From the NCBI RefSeq assembly GCF_003570905.1, contig NZ_QXJM01000040.1, forward strand, positions 124,001 to 188,000: DNA of 64,000 nt, written 5' to 3'. Below, piece after piece: positions 18,114-26,903 of the stretch. A model generated the notes under the pieces. It had not been told where the DNA came from, did not search any database, and saw nothing but the letters and a program-made list of their open reading frames with translations. Source of the DNA: Cohnella faecalis (GTDB taxonomy: Bacteria > Bacillota > Bacilli > Paenibacillales > Paenibacillaceae). Each line of letters starts with the position of its first letter. Within the stretch, counting starts at the first letter, position 1. A program made the position numbers and the translations under genes.

Positions 18114-20254
18114 ATGTTCCCTTTTTTCCGTATCGTCGTCTCTTCTTTCTGGCAGCATAAAGTCAAAACTGCGCTGTTGTTGGCCGCTCTTCTCGTCGAG
18201 CTGGCCTATGAAAGCTTCATGCCTCTTAGCTTTAAGTTCATCATCGACTTCGCCATCGTTCCAAGAAAGTATTCGCTGCTCCTCTTTATTCTCATTCTGC
18301 TGGTGTCGGGCGCACTCGCTTCCGTCATTATCGGAATATTCCGCGACCGCATGTTTACCCGGTTGGGAGCTCGAATCGTCTCCGATTACTATAAGCAGCT
18401 GTTCAAAAAGCTGCAAAGCTTGCCCGCCGATTTCTACCATCGCGTGAACGGCGGGGATATTGTCTCCCGATTCAACAACGACCTGCTCTCTATCGACGCC
18501 TTCATCATGCTGATTCCCTATGCGATTCTGTCCGTGATGGGATTGCTCTTTAACGTAGCCATTCTATTCTTTCTTCAATGGCAGCTTGCCTTAATTGCCG
18601 TCATTGGCTTACCGCTCTGTCTCATCGGGCCGAAATGGTTCGGACCGAAAGCTTTCGAGGACAGCTATCGATTGAAGGAGGAACAGGCCGAGCTCACAAC
18701 CGTCGTTCAGGAGAACGTGAGCGCCCAGCCGGTAATCAAGGCTTTCGGATTGCAGCCGCTCTTCATCCGGAGATTCGACGATCGAATGGTCCGATATGCC
18801 AAGCTCGCCGGTCAATCCAGCTTTTCGAGCTTTCTCATCGACCGTACGACGAATATGGGCACCATGCTTCTGAACCTCGCTACCATCTGCGCAGGAGCCT
18901 TGCTCGCTTATTTCGAGATTCTCTCCATCGGCTCCCTTCTCGCTTTCAGCTCTATCCTGATCAGCTTGAGCTACTTGGTGGCCGCCGTTACGTGGCTTGC
19001 TCCGCAGCTTATTCAAGCGGCGTCCGGAATGCAGCGAGTGCGGGAAATCATCGAAGAACGGCCCTCACTAGAAGACAGCGAGCAGGCGCTTGATATGCCT
19101 CTCTTCCACCGCGCGATTGAATTCAAGGATGTCCGGTTCTCTTATACGCCGGAGCAGCGCAGCTTGAACGGAATCAACCTGACTATTCCGAAGGGAGCGT
19201 ATGCGGCTTTCGTCGGAGCCAGCGGCTCCGGCAAAAGCACGATCATTAACTTGCTGATGCGTTTCTACGATCCGTCGGAAGGCTCCGTCCGTTACGACGA
19301 TACCGATATTCGCGACATCAAGCTGCAATCGCTCCGCTCCCAAATCGGCATCGTCTTCCAGGAAAGCTTCCTATTCCGTGCCTCCATTAGAGAGAATATC
19401 CGTCTGGGCAAGCCCGAGGCCAGCGACGAAGAAGTCGTACAAGCGGCGCGATCGGCGGAAATACACGATTTCATCATGGGTCTTCCGGACGGATACGATA
19501 CGGATGTCGGCGAACGGGGGGCCGCTTGTCCGGCGGACAAAGACAGCGCGTCGCCATCGCTCGCGCCATCATTCGGGACCCGGCTATCCTCATCCTGGAC
19601 GAAGCAACCTCCGCGCTCGATCCGGCTACGGAATCGGCGATCAACGCGACGCTGCAACGGCTGACCGCCGATAGAACGGTCATATCCGTCACCCATCGCC
19701 TGGCTTCTGCCGAGCATGCGGATTGCATCTATGTCCTTCACCAGGGGGAAATTGCGGAACAAGGCTCCCATCAGCAGCTGCTGCAGCTGCCAGCCGGCCG
19801 CTACAAGCAGTCGTGGCAGAAGCAGACCGGCTTCGACATTAGCGAAGACGGCTATCACGTCGAGGTTAGCGCGGAGAGGCTCAAGCTATTTCCGATTTTC
19901 TCGGAAATGGAGGATTCTTTCTTGCGAGAAATTTCTTCCTTTTTCGCAACCGAATCGTATGCCAAGGATAGAACGATCATTCACGAAGGGGATCCCGGGG
20001 ACAAGTTTTACGTTATCGTACGCGGCAAAGTCGAAGTGTTGAAAAGCGACGAGCAGGGTAACGAAGCGCGGGTGGCCGTTTTGTCGGACGGCGACTTTTT
20101 CGGGGAAGTGGCTCTCTTGCGCAACGTTCCCCGAACGGCTTCCATTCGGACTTTAACGCCTGTCGTATTCGTTACGCTGCAGCGGGAATTTTTCCAGGAC
20201 TTGCTGAAGAAAGCTCCTCATTTGGCTGCTGTCATGGAAGACCGGTCGAAGTAA
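18114..20254 (+). CDS. ABC exporter half-transporter fused to a cyclic-nucleotide-binding domain, frameshifted
   Basis: About 713 residues when merged. Residues 15-300 form a six-helix type-1 exporter domain. Residues 335-570 form the ATPase with Walker [18 protein letters not shown] signature, Walker [12 protein letters not shown] and the H-loop VTHRLA. Residues 590-705 match a cNMP-binding domain ([42 protein letters not shown]). The break is in the G6 tract at 19516-19521, inside VGERGGRLSGG, where one G seems missing. This leaves the upper frame to stop at 19664. The likely role is ATP-driven export of a lipid, peptide or drug, as a homodimer, possibly gated by a nucleotide. The cNMP domain may have lost ligand binding; this cannot be judged by eye. 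Confidence 0.85.
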
Positions 20255-20825
20255 ATCGCACGAATGGAATCGACGAGCAGGTGATTGCGGGCAGCGATGT
20301 TCACCTTCTCGTGAAACTCGGGCCTGATCAGATGAGCCAACGGCTGGTCGACCTTGTCGTAATGCCTGAAAGCTTCAAGCGCTTGAGCATCCCACGCTTC
20401 CGCATAGTGAAGCAGATCGCCGGGCATGACTCTCGTCCGATCGGTTCCTTCCTCGGGCAAGCAATCGAACGGCTCGTCCACGTTCAACGAACCGTAATCG
20501 TCGGTTAACTGCTCCCCGGAAAAATATCGCGAACGGCGATCTCGATCTCGTAGGCGGTGCCGATGCAATTGGCATGGAAGCTGTGGTTGACATACTTGCC
20601 GTTGTCCCAGCAGAGTACGAATTTGCCGTGCTGATTCCGGTAAGAGTATTTGAGCACGAGCTTTTTGCGATCGCTGTCCAATGCCTCTACAGCTTCCGGT
20701 TCCAGAATCTGATCCAGATCGTCCAACGCCCACGTTATCGTTCCCTTAGGAATAAACCGGGTGGCGAACACTCCGAATCCGATTTTGTCGTCGATGTAGC
20801 GCAGCTCCGTATGGGGATGCATCAT
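20218..20825 (-). CDS. SET-domain protein, frameshifted
   Basis: About 202 residues when merged. Residues 5-115 are a SET domain: [17 protein letters not shown] at the N-terminus, then [10 protein letters not shown], a variant of the NH(S/D)xxPN cofactor motif, then [13 protein letters not shown], matching the family's GEELTxDY. The frame breaks in the C4 tract 20514-20517, exactly between PG and EQL; one base appears lost. A C-terminal alpha-helical region follows. SET proteins are lysine methyltransferases. Bacterial single-domain forms are poorly understood. The start is ATG 20825 with AAGGAG upstream. The 3' end overlaps that of the ABC gene on the opposite strand by 37 bases. Confidence 0.75.
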
Positions 20826-20921
20826 GCCGCATTCTCCTTGTCGAAAAAAGGTTGTATATGTATTTATATACTATATGGCACAACCTTTTGTCGATAGATG
20901 ACTGAATCGCGCTTCTCTAAC

Positions 20922-20970
20922 AAAAAGAAGGCCTGAAGCCCCCGGATTTCGGAGGTTGTTCAGGCCTTCA
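20922..20970 (-). terminator. Terminator of the carbohydrate/AAC(3) operon
   Basis: On the minus strand TGAAGGCCTGAA pairs with TTCAGGCCTTC, followed by TTTTTG. Confidence 0.85.
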
Positions 20971-21004
20971 TTCCATTCCTCTTCAGAGCTGCCGCCCCGT
21001 AAGC

Positions 21005-21808
21005 CTACACTCTGTTCTTCTCCATCCAACGAACCGTCCAATCGACCAACGGCCTCTGCTTCAGAAATCTGACGTCGGCATTTCCGACTCGATGAACCTT
21101 GATGTCATGCTCCCTGTCGTAGTCCTTGCCCAGTCGCACGAAGTCCTCGTCATCTACGGCCTGGGTATTGTAAGTGACCCATTCTCTTTGGCCGCCGACC
21201 GTAATCGCGCTGCTTTCGTCGGCGAATTTCTTGGTCGGGAAGTCGGCGCGGGTTTCCGCCAAGTGCAGTGAAGTATTCTTGTCATAGCCGACCCCGATCA
21301 ACAGCACATGACCGTCAAGCTGATACAGCTTGTCTACGGGAGAGTTTTTGCCGAAGATGTTGCTCAAGTCATGCTCTTGCGTAATAAATTCCGCATGCTT
21401 GCCGACTGCCGCGATGGACCGGGCCGGATGATCCGTTCTTTTCGCTCCCGGCCATTTGCGGAACATCTCGGCTACGACGCCCATGCCGATCGCAGGCGTA
21501 ATCTCCTTGTTATAGGCCGGCCAGTTGGCGCGAATAATCGGCCAGCTATCCTCCGGCGCATCCCAATGCACTCCGGTTGAGGGATCGAGGTTTTTCCACG
21601 TTTGGGAAGGCATCAGCAAGGTGCCCTCCTGCCCTACGATTTCCAGAAGCGCCCGAATCAGCGTCTCGGCTCCTCCTACGACAAAACCCAAGCTATTCAA
21701 GGAAGTATGCACGAAGATCGTCTGTTCTTCCGCTACGCCGCAGCTTCTGAATTGCTTTATCAAATCCTCTTTCGTTAATACAGCCTTCTTGATCTGCGCT
21801 TCCGACAT
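21005..21808 (-). CDS. AAC(3)-fold N-acetyltransferase
   Basis: 267 residues of the Antibiotic_NAT family (aminoglycoside 3-N-acetyltransferase-like; YokD type). Motifs include FVHTSLNSLGFVVGGAETLI, GTLLMPSQTW, RTDHPARSIAAVG (catalytic His region) and LLIGVGYDKNTSLHLAE. It would move an acetyl group from acetyl-CoA to an amine of a sugar-like substrate. It is the last gene of an operon with an MFS transporter and two sugar dehydrogenases, so an amino-sugar substrate is as likely as an antibiotic. Resistance should not be assumed. GGAGG is eight bases before the ATG. Confidence 0.88.
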   Translation of the reverse strand: MSEAQIKKAVLTKEDLIKQFRSCGVAEEQTIFVHTSLNSLGFVVGGAETLIRALLEIVGQEGTLLMPSQTWKNLDPSTGVHWDAPEDSWPIIRANWPAYNKEITPAIGMGVVAEMFRKWPGAKRTDHPARSIAAVGKHAEFITQEHDLSNIFGKNSPVDKLYQLDGHVLLIGVGYDKNTSLHLAETRADFPTKKFADESSAITVGGQREWVTYNTQAVDDEDFVRLGKDYDREHDIKVHRVGNADVRFLKQRPLVDWTVRWMEKNRV

Positions 21809-21856
21809 CGGCCGCAGCCTCCTTCAATGATTGTTGCCCGAACGGGCACCGTATTC

Positions 21857-22846
21857 TTAAAGCTTGACCGGCTGCCCGAGAGCCGCCGAATTGTATGCGG
21901 CCAATGCGACAACCGCGGAAAGCTTGCCGTCTTCTCCGCTAACGGGAACGGGAGAATCGCTGAATATCGCATCGACGAAAGCTTTCAGCATGTAATGGTC
22001 CATGCTGTCGCCGAAATAGGACCAATTGGCTTTCATAACCTCGTCGCGATACAGATCGAAGCTTTGTTTAAAGCAATCGACGGAGATCGACCCTTCCGTT
22101 CCGACGATTTCCATCGTAACGTCTCCCCAGGTCGGATACGATTTGGGGCGGGACCAGCTCGGGTCCAGGACGGCGATAACGCCGTTGTCGTATCTCATAT
22201 GGACCATGCCGGCATCGTCGACATCGATATCGTGATACAGCGTCTCGGCCAGCGCGTATACTTCGCAGACTCTCGAATCGGACATGAACCAATTCATCAA
22301 ATCCGTAACATGCACCGTATGGTCGAGTACGGCGCCCCCGCCGGAAAGCTCTTTATTCGTAAACCATGGCTCCGCCGGCTTCGTCCCCCTGTTCGTTCCC
22401 CGAATGGCCACCACCTTGCCGATCTCGCCCTTATCGATCGCTTTCTTGGCCTCGACGACTGCGGGTACGAAGCGGCAAGGGAACGCTGTCATCAACTGAA
22501 CGCCGTTCGCTTTGGCCTCTCTGATCATTTGATCCATCTCTGGAATGCCGATCCCCAGCGGCTTCTCGCACAAGATGTGCTTGCCTTGCCGGGCGGCCTC
22601 TACAGCCATCTCGGTGTGATATGCATTCTCGGAACAAATAATGACGGCCTCGACGTCGCTCCCGATCAGCTCCCTGTAGTCGGAGAAATAGGGGAGCTTG
22701 TATTGCTCGAGGACTGCGGATACTCTCTCTCTATCGCGATCCGCAATTCCGACGACTTCGACGTTAGGCATACGCATCAGTTCATATAAATAACTGAACG
22801 CATGGCCATGGGCAAAGCTGAGCATCCCCACTTTTAATTTTCTCAT
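21857..22846 (-). CDS. Gfo/Idh/MocA family oxidoreductase (second of two)
   Basis: 329 residues. N-terminal Rossmann domain begins VGMLSFAHGHA, lacking the usual GxGxxG but with HA typical of one subgroup. ILCEKPLG carries the catalytic EKP Lys, and GGAVLDHTVHVTDLMNWF holds the D/H active-site pair. NAD(P)-dependent oxidation of a sugar, inositol or amino-sugar is expected. The gene overlaps the other dehydrogenase by four bases (ATGA), so the two are probably translationally coupled and may act on successive intermediates. Confidence 0.92.
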   Translation of the reverse strand: MRKLKVGMLSFAHGHAFSYLYELMRMPNVEVVGIADRDRERVSAVLEQYKLPYFSDYRELIGSDVEAVIICSENAYHTEMAVEAARQGKHILCEKPLGIGIPEMDQMIREAKANGVQLMTAFPCRFVPAVVEAKKAIDKGEIGKVVAIRGTNRGTKPAEPWFTNKELSGGGAVLDHTVHVTDLMNWFMSDSRVCEVYALAETLYHDIDVDDAGMVHMRYDNGVIAVLDPSWSRPKSYPTWGDVTMEIVGTEGSISVDCFKQSFDLYRDEVMKANWSYFGDSMDHYMLKAFVDAIFSDSPVPVSGEDGKLSAVVALAAYNSAALGQPVKL

Positions 22847-23835
22847 AATGAAGGAACACCTCTTTCCTGCATGTAGACCGGCAGGCCGGTCCGCGCCGAT
22901 TCCATTGCCGCTTGCGCGATCTCTATGTTTATACGCGCATCTTGAGGCGTTACTAACAGAGGCTTTCCGTCCCGAATATGATCGATGAAATGGAGCATTT
23001 CCAAATAATAAGGATCCTTGTTAACAGGGCTGAGGGATGTTGTCGAAGATTCGGCTTCCCCTCTCTTGAAAATTTGCAGCGGCGTCTCTTCCCTGCTGTC
23101 GAAATGAATCAAGCCTTCGCGGCCGGATATTTCGAGCGCATAGTGAAATTGCCCGGGATAACCCCAATAAGCTTCCAAATTGGCAATCTCCCTATTATCG
23201 AACTGAAGCGTGACGAGCGCATAATCCATCGTATCCTGGTTGCGGTAATTAAGCGTGTATACGCTTCTGACCTCGCCGAACACCCATCGAAGAAAATCGA
23301 TATCGTGGATCATAAGATCCATAATAACGCCGCCGCTTCGTTCGAATTGGTTATACCACTTGCTGAATTTGCCGGGATGGGGACCGACCCTTCTCGTTCG
23401 GGCGACGCCGATTCGGCCTAGCTCTCCCGCCGCGATCCGTCTCTGGGCTTCGGAATAGGCAGGGAAAAACCGAACGACGTGGCCGATGAACAGCTTGACG
23501 CCCTTCCGCTCGCAGTAAGCGATCATCTCCTCGGCCTCTTCCAGCGAGCCGGCGATCGGTTTCTCGCAGAAGACGTGCTTACCGTAATTGGCCGATTTGA
23601 TGACGAATTCTTTGTGCATGGGGGTCGGAAGCAGAACGCAGACGATGTCTGGATCCTCTGCGATCATCATCGTATCGAAGGAGACGTACGCTTTCGTATG
23701 ATACGCCGCCGCTACTCGTTCCGCCGCCTCCGCCGAGTTGTCGAACGCCCCGACGAGCTCGACGCCCGGCATTTTGGCTAGATTGCTCGCATGCGTATGT
23801 CCCATTAGGCCACAGCCGACGATGGCTATTTTCAT
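22843..23835 (-). CDS. Gfo/Idh/MocA family oxidoreductase (first of two)
   Basis: 330 residues: IAIVGCGLMGHTHASNL nucleotide-binding start, FCEKPIAGS with the catalytic Lys, and GGVIMDLMIHDIDFLRWVFGE containing the D-x-x-x-H/D active-site residues. Typical of myo-inositol/sugar dehydrogenases. It follows the MFS gene by 18 bases with GGAGGG upstream and overlaps the next dehydrogenase. The substrate is unknown. Confidence 0.93.
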   Translation of the reverse strand: MKIAIVGCGLMGHTHASNLAKMPGVELVGAFDNSAEAAERVAAAYHTKAYVSFDTMMIAEDPDIVCVLLPTPMHKEFVIKSANYGKHVFCEKPIAGSLEEAEEMIAYCERKGVKLFIGHVVRFFPAYSEAQRRIAAGELGRIGVARTRRVGPHPGKFSKWYNQFERSGGVIMDLMIHDIDFLRWVFGEVRSVYTLNYRNQDTMDYALVTLQFDNREIANLEAYWGYPGQFHYALEISGREGLIHFDSREETPLQIFKRGEAESSTTSLSPVNKDPYYLEMLHFIDHIRDGKPLLVTPQDARINIEIAQAAMESARTGLPVYMQERGVPSL

Positions 23836-23853
23836 GTTCAGTCCCTCCGGTTC

Positions 23854-24996
23854 TCAAAGAATGCTGGTTCTCTTTAAGTACAAATGAATGCAGACGATAA
23901 TTAGAATGGGAACAAAGCCGAAGGAGAGAGCCGCATTCATGCCGACCGCCTTGCCGATAATGCCCATGGCAAGAGGAATAAAGATGCCCCCCAAGGCGCA
24001 GCATGCCATCAACAATCCGAAAGCGGTGCCGGTATATTTCGGATAATATGCCCGGGCCAGAGCCATGATCAAAGGCCAGATTCCCGCGAACCCGAGCCCT
24101 ACGCCGAACATGGCGCAGAAGGATGCGGCGGCGCTTCCCGACAGGACGATCACGAGAAGGAACGCCGCCGACAACAGCGCGCTAATAACGACGATCTCGT
24201 GCAGCTTGATCGAGAATCTGCTCACGGCGTAGCGTCCGACGATCGTTCCTCCCCAGAAGGCGGAGAGAACCGCGCTGGCATACCAGGCCGACGTCGACCC
24301 GCTCTCCCGGATGTACGTTGTAATCCAGAAGCCCATGCCCGACTCGATTCCGACGTACATGAGAATGGACAAGCCTAAGAGGAGAAACCTTTTTTGCTTG
24401 AGCAGCAGGGACGTATACGTCTCTTCGGTTGCGTCTGCGACACTTCGGCGAGGGTACGGATATTTCAAAAACAGGAATGAGAAGAAGAGAATCAACAGGA
24501 AGCTGAGACCGTAGATAAGCTTCCAATCGTCCGCGTATTCCATCGCCGCCACTGCCATGAAAGGACCGATAACCGTCCCTATGCTGAAGAACATCTGGGA
24601 GATGTTCAGCACACGGTTCGCGTCGCCTTCCTCGAAGTCCGTCAAAAGCGTCGAGATCGAGCCGGATAGGATGCCGAATCCCACTCCCGTCAGAAAAATA
24701 CCGACGAGAACCGCGTAAGCTGCGGGAGCAAGCCAGATGACGAGAAGCCCGAGCAGGAAAAACAAGCAGCCGCTTCCGATTACCTTTTTCCTGCCGAACC
24801 TGTCGCTCCTCTCTCCTGTTGCGAGAGAACCGCACAAAATACCGACGAAATGCGCGGTAGCCGTAAATCCCATCAAAACTTTGCTTAACGAATAGTCTTG
24901 AGCGATATAGTCAAGCATCCGTTGAAAGGCCGACAAATAGAATCCCAGAAAGGCCATCAGCCCGAAGCACAGAACTTTAACTAATCCCTTGGTCAT
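23854..24996 (-). CDS. Major facilitator superfamily transporter
   Basis: 380 residues from ATG 24996, which has GGAGAG upstream; the longer open frame to 25074 runs through the promoter and is not used. Twelve hydrophobic helices are visible. The loop 2-3 motif reads GERSDRFGRKKVIGSG, the MFS signature G-x-x-x-D-R-x-G-R-K/R. As first gene of the operon with two dehydrogenases and an acetyltransferase, it probably imports the sugar-like substrate, although export cannot be excluded. Confidence 0.9.
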   Translation of the reverse strand: MTKGLVKVLCFGLMAFLGFYLSAFQRMLDYIAQDYSLSKVLMGFTATAHFVGILCGSLATGERSDRFGRKKVIGSGCLFFLLGLLVIWLAPAAYAVLVGIFLTGVGFGILSGSISTLLTDFEEGDANRVLNISQMFFSIGTVIGPFMAVAAMEYADDWKLIYGLSFLLILFFSFLFLKYPYPRRSVADATEETYTSLLLKQKRFLLLGLSILMYVGIESGMGFWITTYIRESGSTSAWYASAVLSAFWGGTIVGRYAVSRFSIKLHEIVVISALLSAAFLLVIVLSGSAAASFCAMFGVGLGFAGIWPLIMALARAYYPKYTGTAFGLLMACCALGGIFIPLAMGIIGKAVGMNAALSFGFVPILIIVCIHLYLKRTSIL

Positions 24997-25060
24997 TGCC
25001 GCACTCTCCGAAAAAAATCCAAAATCATAGTCTGCGTAGCTAACGTAACGATTTTGTAGC

Positions 25061-25074
25061 GTAACCGGTTGCAC
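25061..25074 (-). promoter_or_regulatory. LacI-type operator upstream of the MFS operon
   Basis: On the minus strand GTGCAACCGGTTAC, a near-palindrome of the LacI/GalR class (TGNAANCG core). It resembles the sites before the lacI-type gene and the sugar ABC genes. Confidence 0.5.
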
Positions 25075-25136
25075 TGAGAGTCGAATGGAGTATACCTTGG
25101 CTTTTTCGTGCCGGTCAATAAGGTACCTGCAAGTAA

Positions 25137-25502
25137 CTACCCCTGTGAATTTTCTTGCGGCAGCTTCTCCCTCGCGAGCTCCTGGCTAAGATACTCTTCC
25201 CCCCAGCTGCACATCATGACTACAATGGGGATGAGCCGTTCTCCCTGCCCGCTCAGACTGTATTCCACCTTGGCCGGCACGATTTCGTACACCTTTCGAT
25301 GGATCAGCCGGTCTTCTTCAAGCTCTCTGAGCTGCTCGGTCAGCACTTTCTGCGTAATTCCCGACAGCTCTCTTCTAAGCTCGTTGAAACGCATGCTGCG
25401 CTTGCTTAGCAGCCATAAAATAATCGTCTTCCATCTGCCTCCGATCAAGCTTTCGGTTAACCGGATCGGACATTGCGAGCGGTCGTTGCTGCGTTTTTTC
25501 AT
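25137..25502 (-). CDS. HxlR family transcriptional regulator
   Basis: 121 residues with the HxlR/MarR-like winged helix. CPIRLTESLIGGRWKTIILWLL has the conserved Cys and GGRW/KW signature; FNELRRELSGITQKVLTEQLRELEEDRLIHRKVY is the recognition helix and wing. HxlR proteins respond to electrophiles or redox state and usually control a divergent gene; here the divergent neighbour is the LacI regulator 275 bases away. AAGGAGAGG precedes the ATG. Confidence 0.93.
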   Translation of the reverse strand: MKKRSNDRSQCPIRLTESLIGGRWKTIILWLLSKRSMRFNELRRELSGITQKVLTEQLRELEEDRLIHRKVYEIVPAKVEYSLSGQGERLIPIVVMMCSWGEEYLSQELAREKLPQENSQG

Positions 25503-25703
25503 GCGTATTCCTCTCCTTGTCGGCTAGTCGAAAAACCCCTAACAAGTACCCTGTACGGAACTACGTCACATAAAAGTAAGTTATTGATTCCTTTTTCCTG
25601 CGGATTATACAATCAAGCTTGTTATCGTCTATCGTCCCCGCAAGACCGCATCATCCCAATCCCATACTATGGCCGAAACGGGAGGTGAAACGAAAACTGG
25701 GTA

Positions 25704-25752
25704 TTGACTTCATATTCGCACAATGATAGATTCAATGCAACCGATTGCATTG
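25704..25752 (+). promoter_or_regulatory. Promoter and cre/LacI-like operator of the lacI-type gene
   Basis: TTGACT (25704-25709) and TAGATT (25727-25732) are 17 bp apart. The operator at 25733-25752 has outer arms CAATGCAA and TTGCATTG around CCGA and fits the cre consensus WTGNAANCGNWNNCW. Its place just after the -10 box predicts repression, by the gene's own product or by CcpA. Confidence 0.65.
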
Positions 25753-25776
25753 CATTGAGAGCGAGGAACTGCATTC

Positions 25777-26802
25777 ATGGGTATCACGATCGGCGATATT
25801 GCAAAAAAAGCCAATGTATCGAAAGCGACCGTCTCTCGCGTTATTTCCGACCATCCTAAAATCAGCGCGAAAACGAAGGAACGGGTGCTCAAGGTCATGG
25901 ATGAATTCGACTATCATCCGAACATGATCGCTCGATCCCTCGCACACAGATCGACCAAGATTATCGGCGTCGTCATTCCCGGCATTTCCGAAAAATCGTT
26001 CAAGCACCCTTTCTTCCCGGAAATGCTCAGAGGCGCGGCAAGCGTGGCGCAGAAAAATCACTACAACATTCTGATGTCTGCGGTCAGCACGGCCGAAATG
26101 GAGACGCAAGTCATTAATGAGCTTGCCAAGGGCGGTATTGTCGAAGGCATTATTCTGATGGGCGCAACCGTTCACGACAAGTTCATCTCCGAGCTTCTGA
26201 AGCTTAAATTTCCTTTCGTCGTCGTCGGCAGACCGGAGAACCAGGATTCCGTCAGCTGGGTCGACAACGATAACGTCCAGGCCGCTTACGAGTTGACCAA
26301 GCACTTCATCGAGCAAGGCCACAGTCGGATCGCCTTTTTGGGCGCATCTTCCATAGACATCGTCGTGATCGACAGGCTGGAAGGCTACAAAAAGGCTATG
26401 CGGGAGCACGGGCTGCCGATCAACGAGAAGCTGATCATCGAAGACAAAAACATCGACGGCGACGGCTATGCCTTCATGAAGGCGCTGATGAAACGACAGG
26501 AGCCTATGACGGGATTAATCGCGATGGACGACTTCATGGCCTTCGGAGCCATCAAATACATCAACGAATGCGGATTAAGCGTTCCGGACGATATCGCCGT
26601 GGCCGGATTCAACAACGTCTTGCTGTCCAATTACTCTACTCCTCCGCTCACTTCCGTCGAAGTGAATCCTTTCCATCTCGGCACCCGAGCTTTCGAATTG
26701 CTGATCGCCAACCTGACGAGCAGCTATAAAAGCATCGACCGCGCGATCATTCCTGCGGACCTTGTCGTCAGACAATCGACGCTTCGGGGGACAGGAAAAT
26801 AA
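25777..26802 (+). CDS. LacI family transcriptional regulator
   Basis: 341 residues. HTH and hinge helix at residues 2-60 (TIGDIAKKANVSKATVSRVI... NMIARSLAHRSTKIIGVV), followed by a periplasmic-binding-protein-like sugar domain with GHSRIAFLG, RLEGYKKAM and DDIAVAGFNNV. It resembles MalR-type regulators of maltose/maltodextrin genes. It lies directly before a sugar ABC importer and near a divergent carbohydrate operon. Operator-like palindromes lie before all three units, so it is the natural candidate to control them. Confidence 0.92.
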   Translation: MGITIGDIAKKANVSKATVSRVISDHPKISAKTKERVLKVMDEFDYHPNMIARSLAHRSTKIIGVVIPGISEKSFKHPFFPEMLRGAASVAQKNHYNILMSAVSTAEMETQVINELAKGGIVEGIILMGATVHDKFISELLKLKFPFVVVGRPENQDSVSWVDNDNVQAAYELTKHFIEQGHSRIAFLGASSIDIVVIDRLEGYKKAMREHGLPINEKLIIEDKNIDGDGYAFMKALMKRQEPMTGLIAMDDFMAFGAIKYINECGLSVPDDIAVAGFNNVLLSNYSTPPLTSVEVNPFHLGTRAFELLIANLTSSYKSIDRAIIPADLVVRQSTLRGTGK

Positions 26803-26856
26803 CAATGCATCTTGTTAAGCTCTCCTGCCAATCGGCAGGAAAGCTTGCAGGAACAA

Positions 26857-26871
26857 ATGTAAACGGTTACT
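26857..26871 (+). promoter_or_regulatory. cre/LacI-like operator before the sugar ABC operon
   Basis: ATGTAAACGGTTACT fits the CcpA cre consensus at every defined position and is also a LacI-type palindrome. It lies 33 bases before the binding-protein start codon. A small hairpin (TCCTGCC/GGCAGGA, 26822-26839) lies just upstream. Confidence 0.65.
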
Positions 26872-26903
26872 TTACGACTGACCAATTGAGGGGGATCTCG
26901 TCA

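Noticed and set aside
21005..21808. Aminoglycoside resistance gene
   Set aside because: The fold fits AAC(3), but sequence alone does not show drug activity and the operon context is sugar metabolism.
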